Below, piece by piece: positions 1-6,524 of a stretch of DNA of 10,360 nt. The notes under the pieces are model-generated. The model saw only the letters and a program-made list of their open reading frames with translations, made no database searches and was not told the DNA's origin. The first letter of the stretch is position 1; the number at the start of each line of letters is the position of its first letter. The position numbers were made by a program, and so were the translations under genes. Source of the DNA: CAG-103 sp045112425 (GTDB lineage: Bacteria; Bacillota; Clostridia; Oscillospirales; Oscillospiraceae). The stretch spans positions 1 to 10,360 of the forward strand of contig JBGUHV010000095.1 of NCBI GenBank assembly GCA_045112425.1, in the 5' to 3' direction.

Positions 1-1413
1 CACCATGCCGAGAGACCGGCGCAGATCGCTCTTGCGGATCTTGTTGACGTTGATGTCGTCATAGCGGATCTTGCCGTCCTGAATGTCATAGAAGCGGTTG
101 ATGAGGTTCGTGATCGTCGTCTTGCCGGCGCCGGTGCTGCCGACGAAGGCGATCTTCTGCCCGGGCTCGGCATACATCTTGATGTCGTGCAGGACGGTCT
201 TTTCCGGCGTATAGCCGAAGTCCACCCCGTCGAAGGTGACGCGGCCCTCGAGCTTGCGGTAGGAGACGGTGCCGTCGGCCTGATGCGGGTGCTTCCACGC
301 CCAGACGCCGGTCTTCTCGGTCGTCTCGGCGAGGGTGCCGTCGGGGTTCTCGACGGCGTTGACGAGCTCGACGTAGCCCTCGTCTGCCTCGGGCGGCTGA
401 TCCATGATGTCGAACACGCGCTCGGCGCCCGCCGCCGCCATGACGATGCTGTTGAGCTGCTGGCTCACGCGCACCACGGGCTGAGAAAAGCCCTTGCTCA
501 GCGCGAGGAAGCTCACGAGCGTGCCGACGGTGAGGCTGGTGTGCCCGTTGAGGGCGAGGATCGCGCCGAGAACGGCGCAGAGGACGTAGCTGAGGTTTCC
601 GAGGTTGCCGTTGACGGGCATGAGCATGCTCGCGATGCGGTTGGCGTTGTTGGCGCTGTCACAGAGCTGATCGTTGAGCTTTTTGAAGTCCGCGACGGCC
701 TGCTCCTCGTGGCAGAAGACCTTGACGACCTTCTGGCCGGAGATCATCTCCTCGATATAGCCGTTGACGGCGCCGAGATCGCTCTGCTGCCGCTTGAAAT
801 ATTCGCCCGAGCGTTTGGCCATCGACATGCTCACGCGGAACATCACAAAGACCATCGCAAGGCTCAGAAGCGTGAGCGGAACGTCCAGCACGATCATGGC
901 GACGAGGCTCCCGACGAGGGAGATGGTCGAGGAGATGAACTGCGGGATCGTCTGGCTGATGACCTGACGCAGGGTGTCGACGTCGTTGGTATAGACGGAC
1001 ATGATATCGCCGTGGGCGTGCGTGTCGAAATAGGAGATCGGCAGCTCCTCCATGCCGGTGAAGAGCTCGATGCGCAGGCGCTTCATCGTGCCCTGGCTCA
1101 CCGTGATCATGATGCGATTATAGACATAGCTCGCGAGGGTGCCGAGCAGAAGCACGCCCATGAGCACAAACATGACGCGGGCCAGCGGGCTGTAGTCCGG
1201 CACGGCCGCCTTCGTGAGCGGAACGATGTAATCATCAATCAGCGTGCGCATGGCGAGCGTGCCGACGAGCGTGACGAGCGTGGAGAAGATGATGCAGACA
1301 ACCACGACGGCGTAATGGATCTTATAGTGCTCCATCACATAGGCGATGACGCGCTTTAAGGTTGCGCCGGTGTTCTTCGGCGCGCCCTCGGGGGCTTTTC
1401 GTTCTTTTGCCAT
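1..1413 (-). CDS. ABC exporter half-transporter, second subunit (partial, C-terminus beyond left edge)
   Basis: The frame is open from the ATG at 1413 to the window edge, giving 471 residues of a protein that should be about 620 or more. It has the layout of a type IV (MsbA/BmrCD-like) exporter half: a membrane domain with hydrophobic segments near residues 33-55, 78-98, 158-176, 180-197 and 272-290, then the start of a nucleotide-binding domain. Walker A is GSTGAGKT at 425-432. The Q-loop, signature, Walker B and switch His are outside the window. About 50 residues (341-390, ending in a WAWKHPH segment) sit between the last helix and the ATPase domain, longer than the linker in the partner protein. 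The start follows a purine-rich GGGGGAG ribosome site and lies 14 bases after the stop of the partner gene, so the two halves are probably co-translated and form a heterodimer at the membrane. The substrate cannot be read from sequence; a drug or lipid is likely given the MarR gene upstream. Confidence 0.93.
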   Translation of the reverse strand, partial: MAKERKAPEGAPKNTGATLKRVIAYVMEHYKIHYAVVVVCIIFSTLVTLVGTLAMRTLIDDYIVPLTKAAVPDYSPLARVMFVLMGVLLLGTLASYVYNRIMITVSQGTMKRLRIELFTGMEELPISYFDTHAHGDIMSVYTNDVDTLRQVISQTIPQFISSTISLVGSLVAMIVLDVPLTLLSLAMVFVMFRVSMSMAKRSGEYFKRQQSDLGAVNGYIEEMISGQKVVKVFCHEEQAVADFKKLNDQLCDSANNANRIASMLMPVNGNLGNLSYVLCAVLGAILALNGHTSLTVGTLVSFLALSKGFSQPVVRVSQQLNSIVMAAAGAERVFDIMDQPPEADEGYVELVNAVENPDGTLAETTEKTGVWAWKHPHQADGTVSYRKLEGRVTFDGVDFGYTPEKTVLHDIKMYAEPGQKIAFVGSTGAGKTTITNLINRFYDIQDGKIRYDDINVNKIRKSDLRRSLGMV

Positions 1414-1427
1414 ATCCGCTCCCCCTC

Positions 1428-3179
1428 TCATTCGCCGGGGCGGTCGAAGTCGCCGCCCGCTTTCTGCTGTGCGTCGTAAATTTCCTGATAGATGGCGTTG
1501 CTTTTCAGCAGGTTTTCATGCGTGTCGAAGCCGGAGACCCTGCCCTGCTCCAGCACGAGGACGCGGTCGGCGTCCTGCACGGAGGAGATGCGCTGGGAGA
1601 TGATGAGCTTCGTCGTGCCCGGAATGTGCTCGCGGAAGGCCGCGCGGATCGAGGCGTCCGTCGCGGTGTCCACGGCGGAGGTGGAGTCGTCCAGAATGAG
1701 CACCTTCGGCTTTTTTAAGAGCGCGCGGGCGATGCACAATCTCTGGCGCTGGCCGCCGGAGACGTTCGCGCCGCCCTGCTCGATGACGGTGTCGTACCCG
1801 TCGGGCCGCTGGAGGACGAATTCGTCCGCGCAGGCGAGGCGGCAGGCCTCGCGGCACTCGGCGAGCGTCGCGTCGGGCTTGCCCCAGCGGAGATTCTCGA
1901 GAATCGTGCCGGAGAAGAGCACGTTCTTCTGCAGCACGACGCTGACCTGATTCCGGAGCGCCTCCATGTCATACTGCCGCACATCGACGCCGCCGACGCG
2001 CACGGAGCCCTCCGTCACGTCATAGAGCCGGCTGATGAGCGAGACGAGCGTCGATTTGCCGCTGCCCGTGCCGCCGATGACGCCGACGGTCTCGCCGGAG
2101 CGGATGTGCAGGTCAATATCATGCAGCGTATCCTCGCCGGTGCCGCTGTGGTAGGCGAAGGAGACGCCGTCAAAGTCGATGCTGCCGTCGGCGACCTCGG
2201 TGATCGGGTTTTCGGGGTCGGCGAGATCGGGCGTCTCCTCGAGCACCTCGGCGATGCGGTTGGCGCTCGCGGTGGACATGGTGATCATGACGAAGATCAT
2301 CGAGAGCATCATGAGGCTGCCGAGCATCTGCATGACGTAGGTAAAGAGGCTCGTGAGATTGCCGGTCGTGAGCGTGCCCTGCACGATGAAGTGCGCGCCG
2401 AACCAGCCGAGGCTCAGCATGCAGCCGTAGATGGCAAGGCTCATCACAGGGCCGAAGGTGACCATGATCTTCTCCACGCGGGTGAAGAGATCGGCGAGAT
2501 TCGTCGCGGCCTTCGTGAACTTGTCGTTCTCGTAATCCTCGCGGACGTACGCTTTGACGACGCGGATGGCCGAAACGTTCTCCTGCACGCTGGCGTTCAG
2601 ATCGTCATAGCGCTCGAACACCTTGCGGAACATGGGGATGGTCTTGCGCATGACGAAGACGAGAAAGAGCGCGAGCAGCGCCATAAAGCCGAGGAAGATG
2701 AGCGCAAGGCGCGCGTGGATCACAAAGCACATGATGAAGCTGAAGATGAGCATCAGCGGCGCGCGCACCGCGATGCGCAGGATCATCATATAGGCGTTCT
2801 GCAGGTTCGTCACGTCCGTGGTCATGCGCGTGACGAGACCGGCGGTGGAGAACTTGTCGATGTTCGAGAAGGAGAAGGTCTGCACCTTCTCATACATGGC
2901 CTGCCGGATGTTTTTGGCAAAGCCGGTGGACGCGCTCGCGCCGTATCTGGCCGAGAGCACGCCGCCCGCGAGCGAGAACATGGCGAGCAGCAGCATGAGT
3001 CCGCCGTAGGCGAAGACGTGGTTCAGGTTTCCGGCCTGAATACCGTCGTCGATGATCGAGGCGGTGACGTAGGGGATGAGCACCTCCATCGTGACCTCGA
3101 TGATCATGAAAAGGGGCGTGAGAATCGAGTCTTTTTTGTACTCGCCCACATAGCCCAGAAGCGTGCGGATCATGGACAT
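1428..3179 (-). CDS. ABC exporter half-transporter, first subunit (degenerate ATPase site)
   Basis: This is a complete membrane-ATPase fusion of 583 residues, the usual length for a half-exporter. Hydrophobic segments lie near 20-38, 57-76, 132-154, 159-178, 243-262 and 276-300. The ATPase domain has Walker A GGTGSGKS (369-376), Q-loop Gln417, signature NVSGGQRQR (472-480) and Walker B LILDD (494-498). The residue after the Walker B Asp is Asp498, not the catalytic Glu, and the switch position is Gln529 (SQRISS) instead of His. In heterodimeric exporters such as TM287/288 and BmrCD one subunit carries this kind of weakened site, so this should be the non-canonical partner of the gene at 1-1413. 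I chose ATG 3179 because AGGAAGGAG (3187-3195) is 7 bases upstream of it. An ATG at 3185 has only 1 base of spacing, and one at 3173 would overlap the marR stop as ATGA. The gene overlaps marR by 10 bases, which implies translational coupling. Confidence 0.95.
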   Translation of the reverse strand: MSMIRTLLGYVGEYKKDSILTPLFMIIEVTMEVLIPYVTASIIDDGIQAGNLNHVFAYGGLMLLLAMFSLAGGVLSARYGASASTGFAKNIRQAMYEKVQTFSFSNIDKFSTAGLVTRMTTDVTNLQNAYMMILRIAVRAPLMLIFSFIMCFVIHARLALIFLGFMALLALFLVFVMRKTIPMFRKVFERYDDLNASVQENVSAIRVVKAYVREDYENDKFTKAATNLADLFTRVEKIMVTFGPVMSLAIYGCMLSLGWFGAHFIVQGTLTTGNLTSLFTYVMQMLGSLMMLSMIFVMITMSTASANRIAEVLEETPDLADPENPITEVADGSIDFDGVSFAYHSGTGEDTLHDIDLHIRSGETVGVIGGTGSGKSTLVSLISRLYDVTEGSVRVGGVDVRQYDMEALRNQVSVVLQKNVLFSGTILENLRWGKPDATLAECREACRLACADEFVLQRPDGYDTVIEQGGANVSGGQRQRLCIARALLKKPKVLILDDSTSAVDTATDASIRAAFREHIPGTTKLIISQRISSVQDADRVLVLEQGRVSGFDTHENLLKSNAIYQEIYDAQQKAGGDFDRPGE

Positions 3180-3625
3180 GAGCATTCTCCTTCCTCGCGG
3201 CGCAGGGCGCCGTGGACGCGGCGCAGCAGCTTAAGCAGCGTCTCCTGCTCGGCGTCGCTCAGCGGCGAGAGCATCTGCGCCTCTCCGCGCTCCATCGTCT
3301 CAATCGCGTGGCGGAGCGTGTCGGCGCCGGCGTCGGTCACGCGCACGCGCTTGACGCGGCGGTCGCTCTCGTTCGGCAGACTCTCGATGAGCCCCTTCTT
3401 CTCGAGCCGGGCGGCCACGCCCGCCGCCGTGGACTGCGCCACGCGGAAATACCGCTCGAGCTCCTTGAGCGTGGCGGTGCGGTTCGGCAGATGGCTGAGC
3501 GCACCGAGAAAATACATCTGTGTCATCGTGAGATCGCTCTCCTGCAGCGCGGCGTCCGCCCGCTTCTGAATCTCGGTGGAGAGCTGCTTGATGAGCGCGG
3601 CGTATGGAAGCTGTCGTGATTCCAT
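3170..3625 (-). CDS. MarR family transcriptional regulator
   Basis: This 151-residue protein has typical MarR length and layout: N-terminal dimerisation helices (about 5-30), a winged helix at about 50-100 with a recognition region around RVAQSTAAGVAARLEKKGL (61-79), a wing with the family's Asp-Arg-Arg (88-90), then C-terminal helices. MarR proteins bind DNA as dimers and usually repress a neighbouring efflux operon until a small ligand releases them. The two exporter genes directly downstream overlap or abut it, and a perfect dyad covers its own -35 box, so it very probably represses the whole three-gene operon. The start is secure: AAAGGAGG lies 7 bases before ATG 3625. The C-terminus ends GECSCP with Cys148 and Cys150; a redox role is possible but unsupported. 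The ligand is unknown. Confidence 0.93.
   Translation of the reverse strand: MESRQLPYAALIKQLSTEIQKRADAALQESDLTMTQMYFLGALSHLPNRTATLKELERYFRVAQSTAAGVAARLEKKGLIESLPNESDRRVKRVRVTDAGADTLRHAIETMERGEAQMLSPLSDAEQETLLKLLRRVHGALRREEGECSCP
3187..3195 (-). promoter_or_regulatory. Ribosome binding site deciding the ABC subunit start
   Basis: AGGAAGGAG read on the minus strand, inside the 3' end of marR. It is 7 bases from ATG 3179, 1 base from ATG 3185 and 13 bases from ATG 3173, so it favours 3179 as the exporter start. Confidence 0.7.
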
Positions 3626-3659
3626 GTTCGCGCCTCCTTTCTCTAATTAGGCAGAGGTA

Positions 3660-3688
3660 AGCATAGCACTTCAAACGCACGCTGTCAA
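3660..3688 (-). promoter_or_regulatory. Sigma-70-type promoter of the marR-ABC-ABC operon
   Basis: On the minus strand a perfect -35 box TTGACA (3688-3683) is followed by a 17-base spacer and TATGCT (3665-3660, four of six consensus bases). A TG one base before the -10 gives an extended -10. Transcription would start near 3653, leaving a leader of about 28 bases before marR. The -35 box and much of the spacer are inside the inverted repeat at 3670-3703, so a bound regulator would block RNA polymerase. Confidence 0.8.
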
Positions 3689-3703
3689 TAGCGTGCGTTT
3701 GAA
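3670..3703. promoter_or_regulatory. Perfect 14-bp inverted repeat, likely MarR operator
   Basis: TTCAAACGCACGCT (3670-3683) and its exact reverse complement (3690-3703) are separated by 6 bases. The dyad is centred on the marR -35 box. Position and symmetry fit autorepression by the adjacent MarR dimer. That the MarR protein binds it is inference. Confidence 0.8.
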
Positions 3704-3708
3704 TTATG

Positions 3709-3734
3709 CAGTCAAAGAACCTGTTCTTTGACTG
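3709..3734. promoter_or_regulatory. Second perfect 12-bp dyad upstream of marR promoter
   Basis: CAGTCAAAGAAC (3709-3720) and its exact reverse complement (3723-3734) flank a 2-base centre. The near-continuous 26-bp palindrome is 20 bases upstream of the -35 box and has a different sequence from the MarR dyad. It could be a site for a second regulator. It could also be a hairpin, but with no T-run it is not a good intrinsic terminator. Confidence 0.5.
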
Positions 3735-3862
3735 TTTGTGGGAATACTCGCGCTCCATCGCGGCAGGCGATGCCCGCCTTGGTCGGCGCGAGGGCGCGGC
3801 ATCAGCCGCGCCTCAGGGAGATTTTCCGCCGCACATGTCGCCGGAAAATCGATTAAATTGCA

Positions 3863-3884
3863 TTCGCGGCTTCCGAGCCGCGAA
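3863..3884. repeat. Perfect 9-bp hairpin with TCCG loop
   Basis: TTCGCGGCT and AGCCGCGAA form a perfect 9-bp stem around a 4-base loop. It resembles REP-type extragenic palindromes in form. No U-run follows on either strand, so it is not a standard intrinsic terminator. Confidence 0.6.
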
Positions 3885-3916
3885 CTCTGCGAGGCTGTGC
3901 GGCATTGCTTCGCTCT

Positions 3917-4063
3917 GCCGCGGGGGAGGGGCTTGCCTCTCCCGTGCAGAAGTATTCAGAATAGCAGAAAATGTGAGGCGAATTCGCAGAAAGACCGAAT
4001 TCGCCTCACATTGCATATTGTTTTTTCCGGAACGCCGGGAGGGGCAAGCCCCTCCCCCACGGC
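3917..4063. repeat. MITE-like concentric palindromic element, about 147 bp
   Basis: The 28 bases at 3917-3944 recur in inverted orientation at 4036-4063 with 26 of 28 identical. Each copy is itself a hairpin: GGGAGGGGC paired with GCCTCTCCC (3924-3943, one G-T pair) and GGGAGGGGC paired with GCCCCTCCC (4037-4056, perfect). Between them a perfect 17-bp stem (3970-3986/3996-4012) has its centre within 1 base of the centre of the outer pair. The element ends one base before the stop codon of the acyl-CoA ligase. No target-site duplication is obvious. Its copy number and mobility cannot be judged here. Confidence 0.6.
3970..4012 (-). terminator. Probable intrinsic terminator of the acyl-CoA ligase operon
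   Basis: A perfect 17-bp stem with a 9-base loop is followed on the minus strand by TTTTCTGCTATTCT counting the last stem T, a moderate U-rich tail. It lies about 55 bases after the ligase stop and before the marR promoter, where the leftward transcript should end. On the plus strand a run of six T (4021-4026) follows 8 bases after the stem, so it may work both ways, though no plus-strand gene is upstream. Confidence 0.5.
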
Positions 4064-4064
4064 G

Positions 4065-5789
4065 TCAACCCGCCTGCTGCATGTTTTTCAGTTCCTCTTC
4101 CTCCAGCACGCGGTAGGCCACCTTGCCGACGAGGGTTTTGGGCATGTCTTCCTTGAAGGCGATGTCGTACGGCATGGCGTATTTTGCGATGTGCTTGCGG
4201 CAGTAGTCGAGAAGCATCTGCTTCGTCTCATCATTCGCCGGATAGGCGGGATTGAGCTTCACGAAGGCCTTGACCTTCTGCATCTTATAGGGATCGGGCA
4301 CGCCGATGACGCAGCTCATCTGCACGGCCTCATGCGCGTCGAGGATGTTCTCGATCTGGCCGGGATAGACGTTGTAGCCCGAGGAGATGATCATGCGCTT
4401 GGCGCGGCCGCGGAAGAAGATGAAGCCCTCCTCGTCCATGACGCCGAGGTCGCCCGTATAGACCCAGGTGAGCCCGTCGGCATGACGCCGGAGCGTCTGC
4501 GCGGTCTCGTCCGGGTGCTTCATGTATTCCTGCATGACGGTGGGGCCGGCGAGCAGAATCTCGCCCTCCTCGCCGTAGGGCAGCTCCTCGTCCGTGCCGG
4601 GCCTGACAATTTTAATGTACGTATCCGGGAACGGGATGCCGATGCTGCCCTCCTTGTGGTATTTGACCGGCGTGAGGCAGCAGGCCGTGACGGTCTCGGT
4701 CGTGCCGTAGCCCTCGCGCACCTGAATGGAGGCGTTGTGATCCTTGAGGAACTTGTCAAACTTCTTCTTGAGCTCGACGGAGAGGCTGTCGCCGCCGGAG
4801 AAGACGCCCTTGAGGCAGCTTAAGTCCGCGCCGTTCATGCTGTCGAGCCGCAGCAGCGCCTCATAGAGCGTGGGCACGCCCGCGATGAAGTTGCACTTAT
4901 ATTTCACGATCTGCTTGGCGTAGCTCTCGGCGGTGAAGCGCGGGATGAGGATGCACCGGCCGCCCTGCGAGAGCATCGTGTGCACGCACACGCCGAGACC
5001 GAAGCCGTGGAACAGCGGCATGGCCGCGAGCATCTTGTCGCCGGGGCGGAACATGGGGTTCGTCGCCACGACCTGCTGGCCGAGGGCGTTGAAGTTTTTG
5101 TTCGTGAGGACGATGCCCTTCGTGGTGCCGGTGGTGCCGCCGGAATAGAGGATGACGGCGGGATCGTCGCTCTTTCTCGGCACGGCGTAGTTATAAAAGC
5201 AGGCGCGGCTGAGCTTGAGAAAGTCCTTCCAGCGGATGACGGGCGCGTCCTTCGGGATCTTCTTGATCTTGCGGCCCTCGGTGAGCATATAGCCCGCCTT
5301 GATGGGCTTGGAGAGCGCGTCCTTGACGGAGGCGATGATGATGTTCACGACCTTCGTGTTCTCGCGGATGTGCTCGAACTTGTGATAGAACTGGTCGAGC
5401 GTGATGGCCGTGACGGACTCGGACTCGTTGAGATAAAACTCGATCTCCTTCTCCGCCGAGAGTGGGTGGATCATGTTGCAGATACCGCCGATGCGGTTGA
5501 CGGCATAGAACATATAGATCGCCTGCGGGCAGTTGGGCATGGCGATGGTGACCTTGTCGCCTTCGCGCACGCCGATGGTGCGCAGCGCCTTGGCGCAGCG
5601 CTCGATCTCGCGGAGCATGGTCTTGTAGGTCGTGCTTTTGCCCATGAAGTCGAAGGCGACGCTGTCCGGATACATGGAGGCGATTTCGGCCACCTTGTCA
5701 TACATGGAGCCCTCAAAATAGGTCAGGTGCATCGGCACCTCGCCCATGTGCGGCGCCCACGGCGTTTTGGCGGTGATGTTGCTTTCCAT
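4065..5789 (-). CDS. AMP-forming acyl-CoA ligase (class I adenylate-forming enzyme)
   Basis: This 574-residue enzyme of the ANL superfamily activates a carboxylic acid with ATP to an acyl-AMP, then transfers it to a thiol, normally CoA. All core motifs are present: P-loop YSGGTTGTTKG (215-225), GYGTTE (360-365), YTGD (444-447), the hinge and C-domain stretch beginning at GRAKRMIISSGYNVYPGQIE (461-480), and the adenylation Lys556 in PKTLVGKVAYR (550-560). Length fits medium- or long-chain acyl-CoA synthetases. It has no signal peptide and should be cytoplasmic. ATG 5789 follows AGGAG at 5-base spacing. The gene starts 29 bases after the lipoprotein stop and is the last of a three-gene operon led by an E2-like acyltransferase, which may use its product. 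The acid substrate, and whether the acceptor is CoA or a carrier protein, cannot be told from the sequence. Confidence 0.92.
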   Translation of the reverse strand: MESNITAKTPWAPHMGEVPMHLTYFEGSMYDKVAEIASMYPDSVAFDFMGKSTTYKTMLREIERCAKALRTIGVREGDKVTIAMPNCPQAIYMFYAVNRIGGICNMIHPLSAEKEIEFYLNESESVTAITLDQFYHKFEHIRENTKVVNIIIASVKDALSKPIKAGYMLTEGRKIKKIPKDAPVIRWKDFLKLSRACFYNYAVPRKSDDPAVILYSGGTTGTTKGIVLTNKNFNALGQQVVATNPMFRPGDKMLAAMPLFHGFGLGVCVHTMLSQGGRCILIPRFTAESYAKQIVKYKCNFIAGVPTLYEALLRLDSMNGADLSCLKGVFSGGDSLSVELKKKFDKFLKDHNASIQVREGYGTTETVTACCLTPVKYHKEGSIGIPFPDTYIKIVRPGTDEELPYGEEGEILLAGPTVMQEYMKHPDETAQTLRRHADGLTWVYTGDLGVMDEEGFIFFRGRAKRMIISSGYNVYPGQIENILDAHEAVQMSCVIGVPDPYKMQKVKAFVKLNPAYPANDETKQMLLDYCRKHIAKYAMPYDIAFKEDMPKTLVGKVAYRVLEEEELKNMQQAG

Positions 5790-5818
5790 TCTCTCTCCTC
5801 TTATTGAACTAAAATGGA

Positions 5819-6508
5819 TTAGTATTCAAAGACCAGATGCGCGTAGCCGGTTTCCTGATCCTGCGCCTGATACTGATAGCCGTTGGCATAGTCGATGACG
5901 CCGTAGCGGACGTAGTTGTAATCCGCCTCGGCGAGCTGATCGCCGTCATAGACGTTCTGCGCCTGCATCTCATAGAGCACCTCACCGCTCTCGGTCATGT
6001 GCGTCCAGCCGGTGAAGTTGCCGTTCTCGTCGAGCTGATAATAGATGATGTAGTCAAAGAGGATCGTGCCGTCGGCCGCGAGGGCGAAGACCTTCGCCAT
6101 GCGCATATGGTCGGCAGCGTCATAGCCGAAGGCGAAGACCATGCCGGAGCTGGCAAACTCGCTGCCCTCCTCGGCAGGGCGGGTGTAGAGCTCGGCATAC
6201 GCGGTGGAGACGACGTCGGGATTCTCCTCGAGCTCGGAGATCGGCAGGGAGAAATTCTCCGTATAGCTGAACTCCTCGTAGGTTGCGAGCGTGCCGTTGT
6301 CATACACCTCGTCGCCGAGGATGTGGCCGCGCTCGTCATAGTGGTCGACGGTCTCGAGCACGCCGTCGGCGTTATAGTAGAGCGCGTTGAGATAGTGCGC
6401 GGCGGCCTGTGCCTCGGGCACGGACGTCTCTTCAGGGGCGGCGGAGCCGCAGGCTGCGAGCGCAAAGACCATGAGCGCCGCGAGCAGGATGGAAACAAAT
6501 TTCTTCAT
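5819..6508 (-). CDS. Putative secreted lipoprotein of unknown function
   Basis: This 229-residue protein begins with Lys-Lys, a hydrophobic stretch (4-16) and the lipobox LAAC (17-20), so Cys20 should be lipidated by the Lgt/Lsp pathway, leaving about 210 residues outside the membrane. The mature part is acidic and rich in Tyr, Asp and Glu, with strand-like stretches such as YNADGVLETVDHYDERG and YQLDENGNFTGW that resemble short beta repeats. I recognise no enzyme motif or named family. The start is ATG 6508: AAGGAG (6515-6520) is 6 bases upstream, and the signal peptide begins exactly there. The frame extends upstream to 6646, but that part is a Ser/Pro-rich shadow of the preceding gene. It lies 16 bases after the E2-like gene and 29 before the ligase, so it is probably co-transcribed with both. 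Confidence 0.8.
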   Translation of the reverse strand: MKKFVSILLAALMVFALAACGSAAPEETSVPEAQAAAHYLNALYYNADGVLETVDHYDERGHILGDEVYDNGTLATYEEFSYTENFSLPISELEENPDVVSTAYAELYTRPAEEGSEFASSGMVFAFGYDAADHMRMAKVFALAADGTILFDYIIYYQLDENGNFTGWTHMTESGEVLYEMQAQNVYDGDQLAEADYNYVRYGVIDYANGYQYQAQDQETGYAHLVFEY

Positions 6509-6524
6509 GATGATCTCCTTTGCA

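Larger units (their letters stand above)
3735..4064. other. Non-coding intergenic region rich in palindromes
   Basis: About 330 bases between the marR control region and the acyl-CoA ligase stop have no credible gene. Open frames here lack ribosome sites and have no protein-like composition. The stretch holds many inverted repeats: GGCGCGGC/GCCGCGCC (3793-3800/3805-3812, loop ATCA), GATTTTCCG/CGGAAAATC (3820-3828/3842-3850), TTCGCGGCT/AGCCGCGAA (3863-3871/3876-3884, loop TCCG), GCGGCA/TGCCGC (3899-3904/3916-3921), then the composite element at 3917-4063. It looks like a cluster of extragenic palindromic repeats. Confidence 0.7.

Noticed and set aside
187..1359. A 390-codon plus-strand frame opposite the left ABC gene
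   Set aside because: The minus strand encodes a coherent exporter with Walker A; the plus-strand product has only shadow composition.
2106..3569. A 487-codon plus-strand frame across the ABC and marR genes
   Set aside because: It has His/Glu/Asp-rich shadow composition with no domains, and it runs opposite two well-supported genes.
3709..4063. CRISPR array
   Set aside because: The repeats are inverted, differ from each other in sequence and have irregular spacing; there are no regularly spaced direct repeats and no cas genes.
4032..4065. Intrinsic terminator right after the ligase stop
   Set aside because: The GC-rich stem is strong, but no T-run follows it on the minus strand; the next hairpin (3970-4012) is the better candidate.
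3738..4823. A 361-codon plus-strand frame spanning the hairpin region and the ligase
   Set aside because: It runs through non-coding palindromes into an antisense frame, with no ribosome site and no protein-like domain.
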